Of a stretch of 64,000 nucleotides of DNA, positions 11,316 through 23,407 are shown one piece after another (position 1 is the first letter of the stretch; every line of letters begins with the position of its first letter). A program made the position numbers and the translations under genes. Source of the DNA: Dreissena polymorpha (Eukaryota > Mollusca > Bivalvia > Myida > Dreissenidae); assembly GCF_020536995.1 (NCBI RefSeq), contig NC_068357.1, positions 56,318,140 through 56,382,139 of the forward strand. The letters are read 5' to 3'. The notes under the pieces were generated by a model, which was given only the letters and a program-made list of their open reading frames with translations, ran no database searches and was not told where the DNA came from.

Positions 11316-12243
11316 CACTGCAACGCCGATATATCGCGGATCGGTATATCGCGCTGTCCAATATATCCCAGGAGCATGATCACTAAATGACATGTTTAAA
11401 TCTTTTCGCTAACATAACAAAAGACCGGTTCTAGCTAGTATTAACACCCTATGTTTCGCGGCTTACTATGGCACGCAGTGAAGCGTGAAAAACAGTTGAT
11501 ACCTGACAGCTGTGTTGTTTACACACGGCTGGGGTTGTTTTTAACACTTAAGAAATAATCAATTAGTGTCATTGCAAAGGTAATAATGGCAGTTTATTGG
11601 TATATAAATCGTTAAATTTCGGTCCTGGTCATGAATTTCTTTGTCCTGATAAAAAGCGTGCGAAAATTGGTGTGGGTGTATTTATTTGTAAATAAAAATT
11701 TCGTAGCGGGTACAACATTGAGATAATTTAATTCCCATTAAAAGTTTCGTTGTAAATTTCAACTAAAGTACCGCAGTATCTCGCGAATAATGTGGCATTG
11801 ACATTTCCTCTTAATGAAATATAATTCAAACAGGCTGTATCGTTACCGTTACGCTGTTTCAGTTCCTTCATTAGGACTATTTTTAAGGGTAAATTCGAAT
11901 CTATGCACAATTATATTGTATACGTTTTTACGACAAGAATTCTTCTTTTTAGCTGATTTGCGAGCGATTGTACATGAAAATAAAAAATATAATTTACATT
12001 TTGATTTTTATGATAAATACAGATACGTATGTAGTTATGAAAATGATCATTGTAGGATTGATTTGCAATTATTACTATACAAATATGTAGCAGCGCCGTA
12101 TGTAAAATGAAAACATTGGGAAAATTTGACAAACTATGCGCAATACAATAAAGTTAGACATTTCTCGAGTTATATTGCGCGCTGGATATATCGCGCTCGC
12201 GATCTTTGGACCCCACCGACCGCGATATATCGGCGTTGCAGTG
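11316..12243 (+). mobile_element. Pogo/Tigger-like MITE, 928 bp
   Basis: The terminal inverted repeats CACTGCAACGCCGATATA and TATATCGGCGTTGCAGTG are flanked by TA on both sides (11314-11315, 12244-12245). A CAnTG start with a TATATCGCG motif is typical of pogo/Tigger-type Tc1/mariner elements. The repeats extend inward imperfectly (ATATCGCGC on both sides). No transposase remains. Confidence 0.75.
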
Positions 12244-12875
12244 TATCTCCAATTTGTTTGTCATGGATCTGTCACCATTTATCTCTCATATAATACCTGT
12301 ATTGAGCATTACACAATCATTCATTCAATTATGTTACAAGTTGGCACCAAATATCATGTGATTACATATACAAAGGTATTTTCAATGTATATACGTATAC
12401 ATGTTTCTTGTTTGCTTTATATTAAGTATTAATAGTTGCTTATTATTAGTTTGCTTGAAAACCAACTGTTTTAACTTCAATAATTCATAGGAGGAATTCA
12501 ACATTGAGGTGTATCAAATAATCATCTTTTGAAGCAATATGTACATATTTCATTCTGCTGGCTTTGTTTATGTTATATCTCATTACTAGCCTTTTACTGT
12601 GTGCATTATTGCCCATCCGGCATTATGCTATGTTGTAAATACTTTCACATTTATGTTTATTTTTTATGTCTTCATTCCCAGCAATATGCATTTGGGTGAG
12701 TCTATTACATGATAACATGAAGATATGTTAATGATTTTGTTAGGCTTTCATTTTATTATCCAAATTTTTTATTGTCAATTTTTAACATCGGCTACCTGTA
12801 TTACATATTTATGTCAGTTTCGCTCTACCTTGGCAGTTTGGTTGGACTGGTGGTGTTGACTTTGTTCAGTCCAAC

Positions 12876-13413
12876 GACACTTCCATGATAGAGCAAATAT
12901 AAAACCATAATTCATATAATGAAAGGATATAAAGTTGTTTATATTTGCTCGTTTTTATATGTTCTATCCATCAGTTATCTTTCCGGTAATTGATGTAACT
13001 TGTTCCTTTTTGGCGCATCCACTTTCGATCAACAAACAAGCGACATTGCATGCAAATTTTCAGAGAAGTTTTATTTCCGCATACCATTCCCACCACCCAC
13101 CTATGGAACAATGTTACATTATTATGCAGGCTTGCTTTATAAATTTCCATAATATATATAATGTATAGAGTGGACTTTGTTCAGTCCAACTCCATATACA
13201 CTTCTATCTCGAGCTCTCGCAGTTTTACTGTAACTTCATGTTTTATGTTTTATTTCAATAGTATTTAGTGTGTTTTTGTTTTATTCGCAAGATTTATTAG
13301 TTTCATAATAAAACGGCTGACAAGGGTCAGACAATTTCAACATATATTATCTTGTTGTTATAATATTTTGTCATGTGTTATATGAATAAACGACACTTCC
13401 ATGATAGAGCAAA
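12876..13413. repeat. 24-bp direct repeat about 510 bp apart
   Basis: ACGACACTTCCATGATAGAG followed by CAAAT occurs near 12876 and again near 13389. A hairpin (GTTGGACTG ... CAGTCCAAC, about 12840-12875) precedes the first copy, and TTTGTTCAGTCCAAC recurs near 13170. It may be the remains of an element. Nothing else is seen between 12246 and 13478. Confidence 0.4.
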
Positions 13414-13635
13414 TTTAAATATTTGTAGAGGCATTTGCAAAATGAAAATGAAATAACTATACATTTGACAGCAATAATTTTAGTTATGGCAGTGGCTAGA
13501 AAATAGTTTAGCCGTACGGCTTTGTACGTATAGCCTTTCCTATGGAGATTGTCTAAGTTAAAGACACGACCATTTTGAGTGTACTGATATATTGCTTGTA
13601 TGAAACCATATATTTATCCATTGTCTAAAAGATAA

Positions 13636-13935
13636 TTACATTATTTGTGTAACTCAATTTCTGAGAAGTACCTTTGACGGTTGCCGTCATTGAATTTCAT
13701 AATATCGCTGCCGCAACTAATTTAAAACAGTTTTTACGCCTTACATAGGAAAGTCGACTTATTAAAGAATCAAATTAAAAACCGATTTAAATTATTTGTG
13801 TAACTTGATTTCTAGGACCTAACTTTGACGGCTGTCGTCATTGAATTTCATAATATCGATGCCGCAACTCATTAAAACTGTTTTCGCACCTTACTTAGAA
13901 ACGTCGACTAGTTAAAGAATCAAATAAGCAACCGT
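13636..13935. repeat. Tandem duplication, about 150-bp unit, inside the MULE element
   Basis: Two copies share ATTATTTGTGTAACT, TTGACGG, GTCATTGAATTTCATAATAT, GCCGCAACT and AAAGAATCAAAT in order, with scattered differences. Confidence 0.7.
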
Positions 13936-14461
13936 ATTACATGAAAAGAAGCCGTAAAAGATGAAGAATTTTTAAAGTGAGATTATACGATTTTGTCAAA
14001 TATTAATTAATTTATATAAAATGCGTAAAAAACTTATTAAACATATATTTCAATATAAACTAAAATGTTGAAATATGCCAGATATTTAATTCTGAAATCG
14101 AAAATGTATGTACAGTCGAATTCGCCAGCAAGTAAATCATGCATGCACGATGGAAATCTAAATTTAGTTTAACGGTTCATTTTTTGTGTGAGCGTTAGCT
14201 CACGCTACTGTTACAGAGCATATTTTGCAAATCAGTATGCGCCAAGAAGCCTTAACTACGCAATGGAAAGACAACCACTGCCTGTTGCAGCAGACGACAA
14301 ATGCTATTAGCGTCTGCTAGGAAAGATAACCACCACATTTGCCTGTTTATAGTCCACCACTCACTGGTGCACTGCAGTTGGTGTATATGAGTAATAGTGT
14401 TTAACAGCTTGTAAGACGAGATTGGCCAGTCTAGTGTTTATCATTGGAAATAGGTACATAT

Positions 14462-14652
14462 TGGCTGCTTTCAGGGAAAACGGGGCTTAATGCTTGTCAA
14501 ATAAGATTAGCCTGTGCATACTGATTAGCCTGTGCAATGCAAACACAATAATTTAGGACAAAATTTATATTGTTTTTCGTTTAAAGAGAGTCTCATGTAC
14601 TGGGATGACAATTTATGCATAAGCATTTAGCCCTGTTTTCCCAAAATGAAGC
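14462..14652. mobile_element. Decayed copy of the GTTCTGAG palindromic MITE
   Basis: GATTAGCCTGTGCA, GGGATGACAATTTATGCA and a GTTTTCCC end match the MITE copies at 34314, 39225 and 44141. This copy is shorter and much diverged, and lies inside the MULE element. Confidence 0.6.
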
Positions 14653-15454
14653 TTAAATTATACTTTTTATTGATGATTAAAAAAAAACACACATCTGGAC
14701 CTGTGCTTTAATACACACTCTTTATAAATTTGAATGGGTTGCGTTCATTTAAAACTTGCAATATAAAAAGCTATAACATAATTTTTGAAACCGAGTTGCG
14801 TCTAAACTTATACAACAGCGAACACCTACAGTGCCTTCGGCGTTTTGGTAATTCCTGCAACCATATCTATTTATACGGCACACGGACACTAACTAAACAG
14901 ACGAATGCTTCAGTTATTGTAGAAAATATGTACGTAATATCTTCGTCACAATCGGCTCGGGTGCTAATTTTTCTTTGCTGCATATTACTGATTAACAGCA
15001 CTGAATGACTTTTCTATACTTTATAAGCCGTACGGCTAGACAATCTCCATAGGAAAGGCTATAATACGTACAGAGCCGTATGGCTAGCCTATTGTCTAAC
15101 CGTACGGGAACGTACGGCTAGCCTCTTGTCTAGCCGCACGGGGCCGTACGACTAGCCACTGCCTTTAGTTATTGGAGGTTTTTATGTATTATACCCAGTC
15201 GCAATTGGTATAGGCTATACTCAAATCTTTTCGTCCGTCTGTAATTGGATACTTTGATGGGTCATGTATCACATTCAATGGTAGTTTTTGTTTAAAAGAC
15301 AAAAACCAGGCCTTGACACTAACTTTTTTGACAGGGTACCCGGAGGGAACCCTACTTTCAACTTTTGGTGGCCCTCACCCAAACTAGGGTTCCCTCTTGT
15401 TTCAACACACAGCTACTCTCAGCGTAAAGGCAAATAAGAACAAGAAGCATACTA

Positions 15455-17269
15455 CAGGGGTTTTTTTTAGAAAAAGGGGAAGACACTGGACGCTGGGTAA
15501 AAGGGGAAAATCAAGCGCGAAAGAGACATATTTGAGGGAAAAATAAAAACTGTTCATTTCAATGTCTATAACTCGCCTACAGACTTCAGTTTTTTTTTAG
15601 AAAAAGAGGCATGTCTCTGACCTTTTCGTTCTTTAACACATGAACAAGTATGATATTAAAGTCAAAGTCCTAAATAAAGTTGCAGGTGTAGATCTAATAA
15701 TGGGAAATGTTTTCAACTGGGGCAGGGGAATGATGTCAATATTATGATTTCAATTTTATGATGAATGGGTTGACGATCTAGATCTGCCACAGTATTGGAA
15801 GGGAAAGGTGCGGCAGCTGCCGATTGTCTACTTTCACTTTCACAATAATCCCACAGTATTAATCGATGTTGATTACATGTACCTCCGAATCCTGCTGGGT
15901 TTCAACGGTTTTTATTGATTCATTCTAAAAAAAAATGCGTCAACGCAATTAATATTTTCCGAGTCCGAACGTTTTATTTTGTTCGTGTATGAACGCCAAT
16001 TGTGAGACTTTTTTCTGTTTGAACGTTTATATCTTGGCTTTCACATAACCCGGATGAAAATTTGACTGGTTTCCGGTAATTAATTGACGAAACACCCGTC
16101 TCGCACAAGACCGGAATCCAGTAATATAGTCACATGATTAATATGATTAGTTGCCCGGTTTCCAGGGTTCGACACTAAGGCACGTCCGACAGACATTGTC
16201 TAGTAAGATCGGTGGTCGGGCTAGTAAAACTGCGGGCTAGCTTGTCCGACTGGTCGTACATAAATAAAAAAAATCTATACTGATTCATATAACTATAAAT
16301 AACTGCTGTGAAAACCTTTACTTTTAATGTGTAAAATTACTCTTGTATCCGTTATTAACATTAAAACAAAACTATAGTATACATGTATTTAAATAAACGC
16401 AGATCATTCACATGATTCATCGCTATTTTTAGACGCAAAGGAGAGCTTCCTGCAGAAATTGCTTGTTTCAATTGGTCAAGTTGTCATGAATATTAATGAT
16501 TTTCTGCAGTGTCGTAAAACTGTAGAGCATGATTTTACGACTTCTATCGAAAATCGGTATCGTCAATGTAAACATTTTTGCGTAGCAGACAAGATAATGT
16601 TATTTAAAAAATGGCTTTGTTCAAGTTCGGATTTTTGTCCGACAAATCAGTTAATAAAAAAGAATCCGACGCTTAACTGACACGAAACGTAAATATGAAG
16701 AAACACGAAAACGTCAATTTTATCCAAGATGGAAAATCGAGTCAGTTCCCATGGCTTGAATTTGACAAAGAAAAGCAAAAAAAGGGGTTATTTTATTGTT
16801 TTATTCTATGCATAAAAAAATCTGGTGTTCACTGATTATTTACTGATAATCCTGGTTAAACAGTAACATGACACAATTGTGTTCATTTGCTATGTCATTT
16901 ATAGTCTAGTAGACATCAGGTTTGGGCTAGTACATTTTAAGAGGAGCTGGTCCGACGGTCTTGCCGTTAACAAAGTTAATGTCGAACCCTGGTTTCCATG
17001 ACGTAATTTAAGAGCTATATATAGAATCACTGGGATTCCCAGATTTGAGTGTTCGTCGGGAGAGAGAGAGAGAGCGAGATCGTTGTACATGGTACAAATT
17101 GGATAAGTGTCGACTTCCCAAAAGAAAAAAAACATTTCTTTGAGGGTAAAATTATTATATTTTGGTGAAAATTATATTTTAGGAGGGGAAATGGTATTTT
17201 TAGGGGAAAAATTCTGGTAGGGGAAGACGCCGAATATCGGCGTCACTTTCTTAGTAAAAAAAAACCCTG
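15455..17269 (+). mobile_element. CAGGG-type DNA transposon (TIR element 4)
   Basis: The ends CAGGGGTTTTTTTTAG and TAAAAAAAAACCCTG are flanked by the 5-bp duplication TACTA (15450-15454, 17270-17274). The right part has GGGGAAAA repeats and a CGCCGAATATCGGCG hairpin, like the GGGAAGCAGCCGAA hairpin in the CAGTG elements, so the two groups are probably related. It contains element 3. Confidence 0.7.
16163..16991 (+). mobile_element. CAGGG-type DNA transposon (TIR element 3), 829 bp
   Basis: The ends CAGGGTTCGACACTAA and TTAATGTCGAACCCTG are flanked by GTTTC on both sides (16158-16162, 16992-16996). It sits within element 4, so it is the youngest layer of this nest. A 73-residue open frame inside has no recognisable motif. 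Confidence 0.75.
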
Positions 17270-17535
17270 TACTAGTACACATTTTAGTACAGCCGAATTA
17301 TGTACATTTGTTATGTATTTTCGTGGTAATCAGATCGATTCTATGACATGTTGTTGCAAGTTTGATTTTTGATGACTGCTTTACGGAAGACTTAGAAGAA
17401 CTTCCATCGATTTATTCATTCAGTATATAGTCTTCTGCGTTGTTTGATACCAGAATTGTGCAAATCGGTTGAACATTGATCGAGAAGTGAGCTTCGGAAA
17501 TTGGCTGGTATGCCGAAATTAGCAATTCATTGGTC

Positions 17536-17582
17536 TAAGTCACATACCTTGTTATATAATATATATATATATATATATAAGT
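17536..17582. repeat. AT microsatellite
   Basis: An uninterrupted (AT)n run within TIR element 2. Confidence 0.8.
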
Positions 17583-17684
17583 AACTTTTTTGTCATGTTA
17601 TTTTTCATTGAAATAGCTAATACCGAGTGCCTGTGTCGCCGCCAGTACTTAGCGTTTCGGAAGTTCTTATTATAAACTTATAAG

Positions 17685-19205
17685 AAACAAGAGTTCCGCG
17701 GTCGGAGATGACCGCATTGAAGCCGGATTTTTGATTTAAATGACAGGAAAGTACCTTTCGTGTTTTTGTCAATGCAATACTTAAATTACTGAAATATTGT
17801 TCAAAGGTCAAAATGAAATGTAAGTACTTTTCAAGGCATGAGCAAACCTTGTGTTATGTTTTGAATGCATATAACAATTTTAACATTTTAACATTGAAGG
17901 TCACAGTGACCTTGACCTTCAAATGAATGACATTGAAATGAGCAGTGGTGATCTTCTAGTACTGGCCAACCTTTATGTCAAGTTTGAAGACTCTAGGTAC
18001 AAGCATACCAAAGTTATAACATGGAATAAGAACTTTAACATTTTTACCTACCAAAGTTATAAGAACTTTAACATTTTTACATTCAAGGTCACAGTGACCT
18101 TGACCTTAGAATGAATGACCTTGAAATGACCAGTGGTCATCTAAGTGTGCTTGCAAACCTTCATGTCAAGTTTGAAGACTCTATGTCCAAGCATACCAAA
18201 GTTATAACAATTTTAACATTTTAACATTTAAGGTCACAGTGACCTTGACCTTCAAATGAATGACATTGAAATGACCAGTGGTCATCTTCTAGTACTGGCC
18301 AATCTTTATTTCAAGTTTGAAGACTCTAGGTACAAGCATACCAAAGTTATAACATGAAATAAGAACTTTAACATTTTTACATTCAAGGTCACAGTGACCT
18401 TGACCTTCAAATGAATGACCTTGAAATGTCCAGTGGTTACTTACTAGTTCTGGCCAACCTTCATGTCAAGTTTCAAGACTCTAGGTCCAAGCATACCAAA
18501 GTTATAACAACTTTAACATTTTTACATTCAAGGTCACAGTGACCTTGACCTTCAAATGAATGACCTTGAAATGTCCAGTGGTTACTTACTAGTTCTGGCC
18601 AACCTTCATGTCAAGTTTCAAGACTCTAGGTCCAAGCATACCAAAGTTATAACAACTTTAACATTTTTATATTGAAGGTCACAGTGACCTTCACCTTCAA
18701 ATGAATGACCTTGAAATGACCAGTGGTCATCTGTTAATCCTGGCCAACCTTCATGTCAAGTTTGAAGACTCTAGGTCCAAGCATACCAAAGTTATACCAT
18801 GAAATAAGAACTTTAACATTTTTACATTCAAGGTCACAGTGACCTTGACCTTCAAATGAATGACCTTGAAATGACCAGTGGTTACTAACTAGTTATGGCC
18901 AACCTTCATGTCAAGTTTCAAGACTCTAGGTCCAAGCATACCAAAGTTATAACAACTTTAACATTTTTTATATTGAAGGTCACAGTGACCTTGACCTTCA
19001 AATGAATGACCTTGAAATGACCAGTGGTCATCTGTTAATCCTGGCCAACCTTCATGTCAAGTTTGAAGACTCTAGGTCCAAGCATACCAAAGTTATACCA
19101 TGAAATAAGAACTTTAACATTTTCGAGCACGCCGCCCGCCCCCCCGCCCGCCCGACAACATCAATCTATAAGCCGAGATTTTTTCGAAAAAAATCCGGCT
19201 AATAA
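17685..19205 (+). mobile_element. Pearl/HINE-like element (family C) with eight core units
   Basis: It starts ACAAGAGTTCCGCGGTCGG. After eight tandem core units comes a GCCCGCCC microsatellite (about 19130-19153), then a 3' hairpin (AGCCGAGATTTTTTCG ... ATCCGGCT) followed by AATAAAA. Units begin near 17899, 18087, 18232, 18387, 18532, 18677, 18832 and 18978. Most unit lengths alternate between about 145 and 155 bp. Confidence 0.75.
17898..18993. promoter_or_regulatory. Eight perfect estrogen-response-element palindromes
   Basis: Each of the eight core units of the pearl-like element contains AGGTCACAGTGACCT, the consensus palindromic estrogen response element (identical to the vitellogenin A2 element known from Xenopus). 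Each is followed by further TGACCT half-sites. The match is direct from sequence. Receptor binding is inference, and no regulated gene lies adjacent. Confidence 0.5.
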
Positions 19206-19635
19206 AAGGTAATTACGCGGATTCAGGGATTTCACTGGCCCAACAAAAGTTGTCGCAACTTTTTTGCGCCGGGAAAACTGTCGATTATTCCAACCTTATT
19301 AATAAGAACAATCATTTAAAGAAACCTGACTTAAATAATGTCATTGCCTATATTATCACTTTAAAAAGTATATTATTACATAAAAAACAATAAGTACCTT
19401 CATAAGTCTTAATAAGCTTTATTTGTATACAAATAACATTTTTTCAACTTGATAAACAACAACCAAAATAATGTAACAATGTTGAATTCAATGTATTAAA
19501 CAGTATGCTGCCTAAATGTTTCAAAATTTATTATTTAAACATAGAATCACACCAATTTACATCATTTGAAAGGGAAAAAGAAATATAAAACATCAGAAAA
19601 TAAATTATCTCACTTAATTTGTAAAACAGTTATAT

Positions 19636-19760
19636 ATGGTCATTTGGACATGTCATACATCAGCTTCTGTTGTTAAAACGTTTTCTGTTAGTGGTGGATG
19701 GTCATTTGGACATGTCATACATCAGCTTCTGTTGTTAAAAAGTTTTCTGTTAGTGGTGGA
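19636..19760. repeat. 62-bp tandem duplication
   Basis: ATGGTCATTTGGACATGTCA and the following 40 bases occur twice head to tail with about one difference, which points to a recent event. Confidence 0.85.
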
Positions 19761-20649
19761 TTATTTCCATGATCAATTAAATTATAGTTTTTTACGCCTA
19801 TTTCCTGACAGAAACGCCCATATAATTACCACCATCCATTCTAGTTGCCTGAAATAACATAAAGCATATTTTTTTTACAAGCTATTAAATTCAAACCAAC
19901 ACATACATGTCACTGACTATCTTTAAATGTCTGAATGTTAACATATCCGGAATATAGTACATCGAGTGAACGATATACTTTTTATTTCAGAAATTGTTGG
20001 TATCTAAATCAAATTATATCCTTCCAAGGTCATTATAATAATGGAACTATTAAACAGAAATGCTCACAAATACCTGTAGAAAAAAAGTGTTTATGTATTT
20101 TTGTGGAGAAATAAATGCTTTTGCCAGCCCTATTGCCTATGGTTTTGATTAAAGAAATAGCGGCCCTAATAATTATTATAATTATTGATCGTCGTGGCAG
20201 TTTGTCCCAGTGTTACTCATTTTTTTTGCTCAATATCATAAATGAGCCATTAATCCGATAATAACCCCCATAAAACTTGACAATGGCAGTAAAAACACCG
20301 TTTGTAACACTTACACGCTTCAGTGATTTCAATATGCTCTCTGCACTGTAGTTCGCTTACATCGTCGAAAATCAATATTTACAACTGACAGAAGCTGGCC
20401 GCTAATGCTCAGTGGTGTGATTTCGATTCGCAGTACATTTTCGGATAAGATTTTACCGTTTTTTTTTAATTCGCCGCTTTAAAAAAATTGGAGCCACTTT
20501 AGAAAATTCAAATGGTCATTCAAGACAAAGCGGTTCTATAAATTTAGGGTTCCTGGAGGACCACCCAGCTGGAAAAAACTGGTGGTACTCGCCAAAATCT
20601 GGGGGCCTCGGATCCCCGGACCACCGTTAGTGTCGAGGCCTGCAAAAAC

Positions 20650-22120
20650 AGGATTTGTTATCAAAATACCTTCCTTTTAACTCATTAAAAGCATTTTTAC
20701 AGGTCCATTCTTGCAAAGCAATAATGCAAATTAAAGGACTGGTTTTACAAGTCCCTATTCGATATTTATGACATAACTTTGACTAAAATCTTCAGAATAG
20801 TTCAAAGCACGAAATGAATACCTTTCTGTTGGACATGAGGAAGTGGACCGAATATAGATGACTGGATCATTTGCCACGAAGGCACATAAAACTACAGTAA
20901 AGTTCCGCTACTTTCAGCTTGGTCTTAATAGCATATCGGACTTCATAATTGACAGGGTATTTTGTACTTTATTTCATACTTTGGGACCATACAATCTTGA
21001 AAAATTGCAATTTAAAGTGTTCAATGTGGTCTTAATAGCGGAACTCTTCTTGTACTAGGAATCGCTGCGTGTCTAAGTCATTATCTTTGAAATCCTTTTC
21101 GCAGCTATCATAAAAAAACACTAATACTCGTGTCACGCCAGGGTGACATCACGTCAGGTTTAAACACAATAAGTAAATACATATTGTTATAACGTATAAA
21201 TATTTGTTTGACTTCTATTTTTTATTTCAATTTATTAATCCTATAACTGTTTTGTTTTTGGTTGTCATATCTATTTACCATTCAACAATCCGCAACTGCT
21301 TTACCTTTACGTATCTTTGCAATGGAACTGTTATAGCGACAACTGTTTCATTATAGCTGCTTGCATCACACGGACACCACTGTAATATAAGTCAATGATT
21401 TCTACAAGGATGATTCTATCCTACATTATCTCAATTGTTTTACCAAGGACATTGTGCTTTTAAAAGTTCCGGCGACTACAAAATCACGCAACAGGAGAAA
21501 ATAACACGATACGTAGTCAAAAAATATAAAAATTCCAAAATATATTATACTAACATTAAACACATATTTAGTTCACCCTTGTGTCATTCCCTCTGTAAAA
21601 TGAATTCGACTCAAAATGTTAATAAATGTATAATGCAAGGAAACCATGCAGAGCGATTCATGCATAGGCCACACAAATACAAACAAATCTGATCGTGAGG
21701 ATTTAATATATCAAGTTTGAGGTCGAGAAGATCTTAACCACAATTCTAATGCGAGTGTCGCAAGATATAACTATGCTCAAGGCCAACTCATTTTTTAGCA
21801 AACAATGTTTCGTATTTCAAGTGACACTATCTCAGGGACCCGGTATGTCGGTATCAAGTATCACAGAGTATACATATATATTAATTGGGTCATGGGGACC
21901 CAGACATGAGGTTTAAAGTAAAAAAATGTATATGTTATTTGTCTGCAGAAATAACTAGATATATTAAGTTTTGAGTTATATATAGGTTGTTGAAGGTAAT
22001 TCGCATAAAACACGCTATTTTTCAGTTGGATACTAGCATGGGAAAGGGAAGTACCCAACAATCCGGAAATATATCACAGACCCTATAGTTAACCCAGTAT
22101 GATATACATGTATATATATA
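20650..22120. other. No gene seen
   Basis: AT-rich intergenic DNA with short ATAT runs. Short open frames have no recognisable features. Confidence 0.4.
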
Positions 22121-22124
22121 TATG

Positions 22125-22391
22125 GGCGCTAGAAATTGCCGAGGAGAGGAGGCTCTACCCAAAGACAGGCACAGTGTGGCAAGTTGGTATTCTTGCTTTC
22201 AACCTCTTGCCAGAAATTCTATGAGAGGTTTATGAAGACTGAAAAGTGCAAGACTTGACGTGAGTTTCTTGTCTGGCAAGGCAGTGGAATTAAATCATGT
22301 TTGCTTGAAAACATACAAACACATTCATGCAGAATTAGATCAGTTTGTGAAAATGAGGTGGATTAAAGAAACAACAAAATAGGTCCAACTT
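22125..22391 (+). pseudogene. Broken coding fragment, unrecognised
   Basis: Three successive frames look protein-coding: one reading EIAEERRLYPKTGTVWQVG, a short one with YERFMKTEKCK, and one with LSGKAVELNHVCLKTYKHIH that ends KETTK then a stop. Such continuity across frames suggests a decayed exon rather than chance. I do not recognise the family. It ends about 100 bp before the CAGTG element at 22489. Confidence 0.4.
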
Positions 22392-22488
22392 TTTGGGATA
22401 GAAATTTACCCTCAAAAACAACACTGGTGTATCTTAAAACTAACTGGTGTATCTTTAAACTAAAGGGTTAAGTTGTTATATGCCTCAT

Positions 22489-22997
22489 CAGTGATTTTTT
22501 TGCTTTTATTTGTTACATCCTGTGCCATTTAAATTGGGAAAATTAGCGCGATAAACAGTGAAATTGGGAAAAATAACGCGATAAACCATGAAATTGGGAA
22601 AAATTAAGAATTATAAATATGAGTATAAGTAACAGAATTAATATTGTTTCCAAGTGCATGTTCAGGGTTTTTTCTAGCCATTTTGAGAAAAGGAGTCTGG
22701 TGAAATTGGGAAATTTTTTTAATCAATAAACGTGGCCCTGGGAATTATTTATCGACAAAAAGGACTAAATTAAAGGTATATAGTTTGTAAGATGTTTAAA
22801 AAAATTAAGTTGAAATCTAGAGTTAAGAAATCATAAGACACTTCTTTCTTTAAAAAAAAAAAAAAATTTTTTTTTTTGGGGGGGAAAATTTGGATTTTTG
22901 GGGGGAAATTTGGTCAGATTTTTGGGAAAAAACATGGAATTTCGCGATTGGGAAGCAGCCGAAATTCGGCGGTAATTTTGGGCAAAAAAAATCACTG
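22489..22997 (+). mobile_element. CAGTG-family DNA transposon, 509 bp
   Basis: The ends CAGTGATTTTTTTGC and GGCAAAAAAAATCACTG are flanked by CTCAT (22484-22488, 22998-23002), a 5-bp duplication. The interior has repeated AAATTGGGAAAA and GCGATAAAC segments and the GGGAAGCAGCCGAA hairpin, all shared with 54213-55916. Confidence 0.75.
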
Positions 22998-23092
22998 CTC
23001 ATATTAGGTCTTGCAATGCCATTCCTACAAGTCTTCATTCAGATAAGAGCGCCAAGTACTGGAGTAAAATTATTAGTGATATAAAAATTGAT

Positions 23093-23111
23093 GCCCCCCC
23101 CCCCCCCCCCC
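23093..23111. repeat. Poly-C run
   Basis: About 19 consecutive C followed by A7. Confidence 0.9.
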
Positions 23112-23125
23112 AAAAAAACAACCCA

Positions 23126-23407
23126 ACAAGACTTGCCAAGTAATCAGAGTCCCCTACCGGCAAAACTCCACCATTTTCAGCAATATTTCTAGTCTATGTA
23201 CTGCCATAGCAACTAGAATTCTTGACTTTGGAACAAAATGAAATGATGTGCATAATCTCCATATTGCCATCTGTCCATGTTTCAAGTTTCACGATAAAAT
23301 ATGAAGGACTTTAAAAATTATTGCAGGATCCAGAAAAGTGTGACATACAGACACATGGAGCGCAAACCATAAGTCCCGCTCTGGTTTCACTGGTAGGGGA
23401 CTAAAAA
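23126..23407 (+). mobile_element. Pearl/HINE-like element (family G), single core unit
   Basis: It starts ACAAGACTTGCCAAGTAATC and ends CACTGGTAGGGGACTAAAAA. One core unit (CACCATTTTCAGCAATATTT ... GAACAAAATGAAATGA ... CAGGATCCAGAAAAGTGTGA) is present. Confidence 0.65.

Larger units (their letters stand above)
13488..15163 (+). mobile_element. Mutator-like (MULE) TIR element, 1676 bp, 9-bp TSD
   Basis: The ends GGCAGTGGCTAG and CTAGCCACTGCC are flanked by the 9-bp duplication TTTAGTTAT (13479-13487, 15164-15172). The terminal repeats are long: GCCGTACGGC, CCTATGGAGATTGTCTA and its complement recur on both sides, and the right arm carries extra copies of GCCGTACGG. A 9-bp duplication and long arms fit Mutator-like elements. 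No transposase is found. Confidence 0.8.
15307..20642 (+). mobile_element. CAGGG-type DNA transposon (TIR element 2), 5.3 kb with nested insertions
   Basis: The termini are CAGGCCTTGACACTAAC and GTTAGTGTCGAGGCCTG, near-identical to those of the element at 7872. CAAAAAC flanks both ends (15300-15306, 20643-20649), a 7-bp match. Inside are a second CAGGG element (15455-17269) that itself contains a third (16163-16991), and a pearl-like element (17685-19205). No transposase is recognised in the rest (19206-20642). Confidence 0.7.

Noticed and set aside
11814-12110. 98-residue open frame inside the pogo-like MITE
   Set aside because: No DDE, helix-turn-helix or CENP-B-like pattern; AT-rich chance frame.
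17898-19130. CRISPR-like array
   Set aside because: Units of 145-155 bp with conserved, not unique, sequence throughout, in a eukaryotic transposon core.
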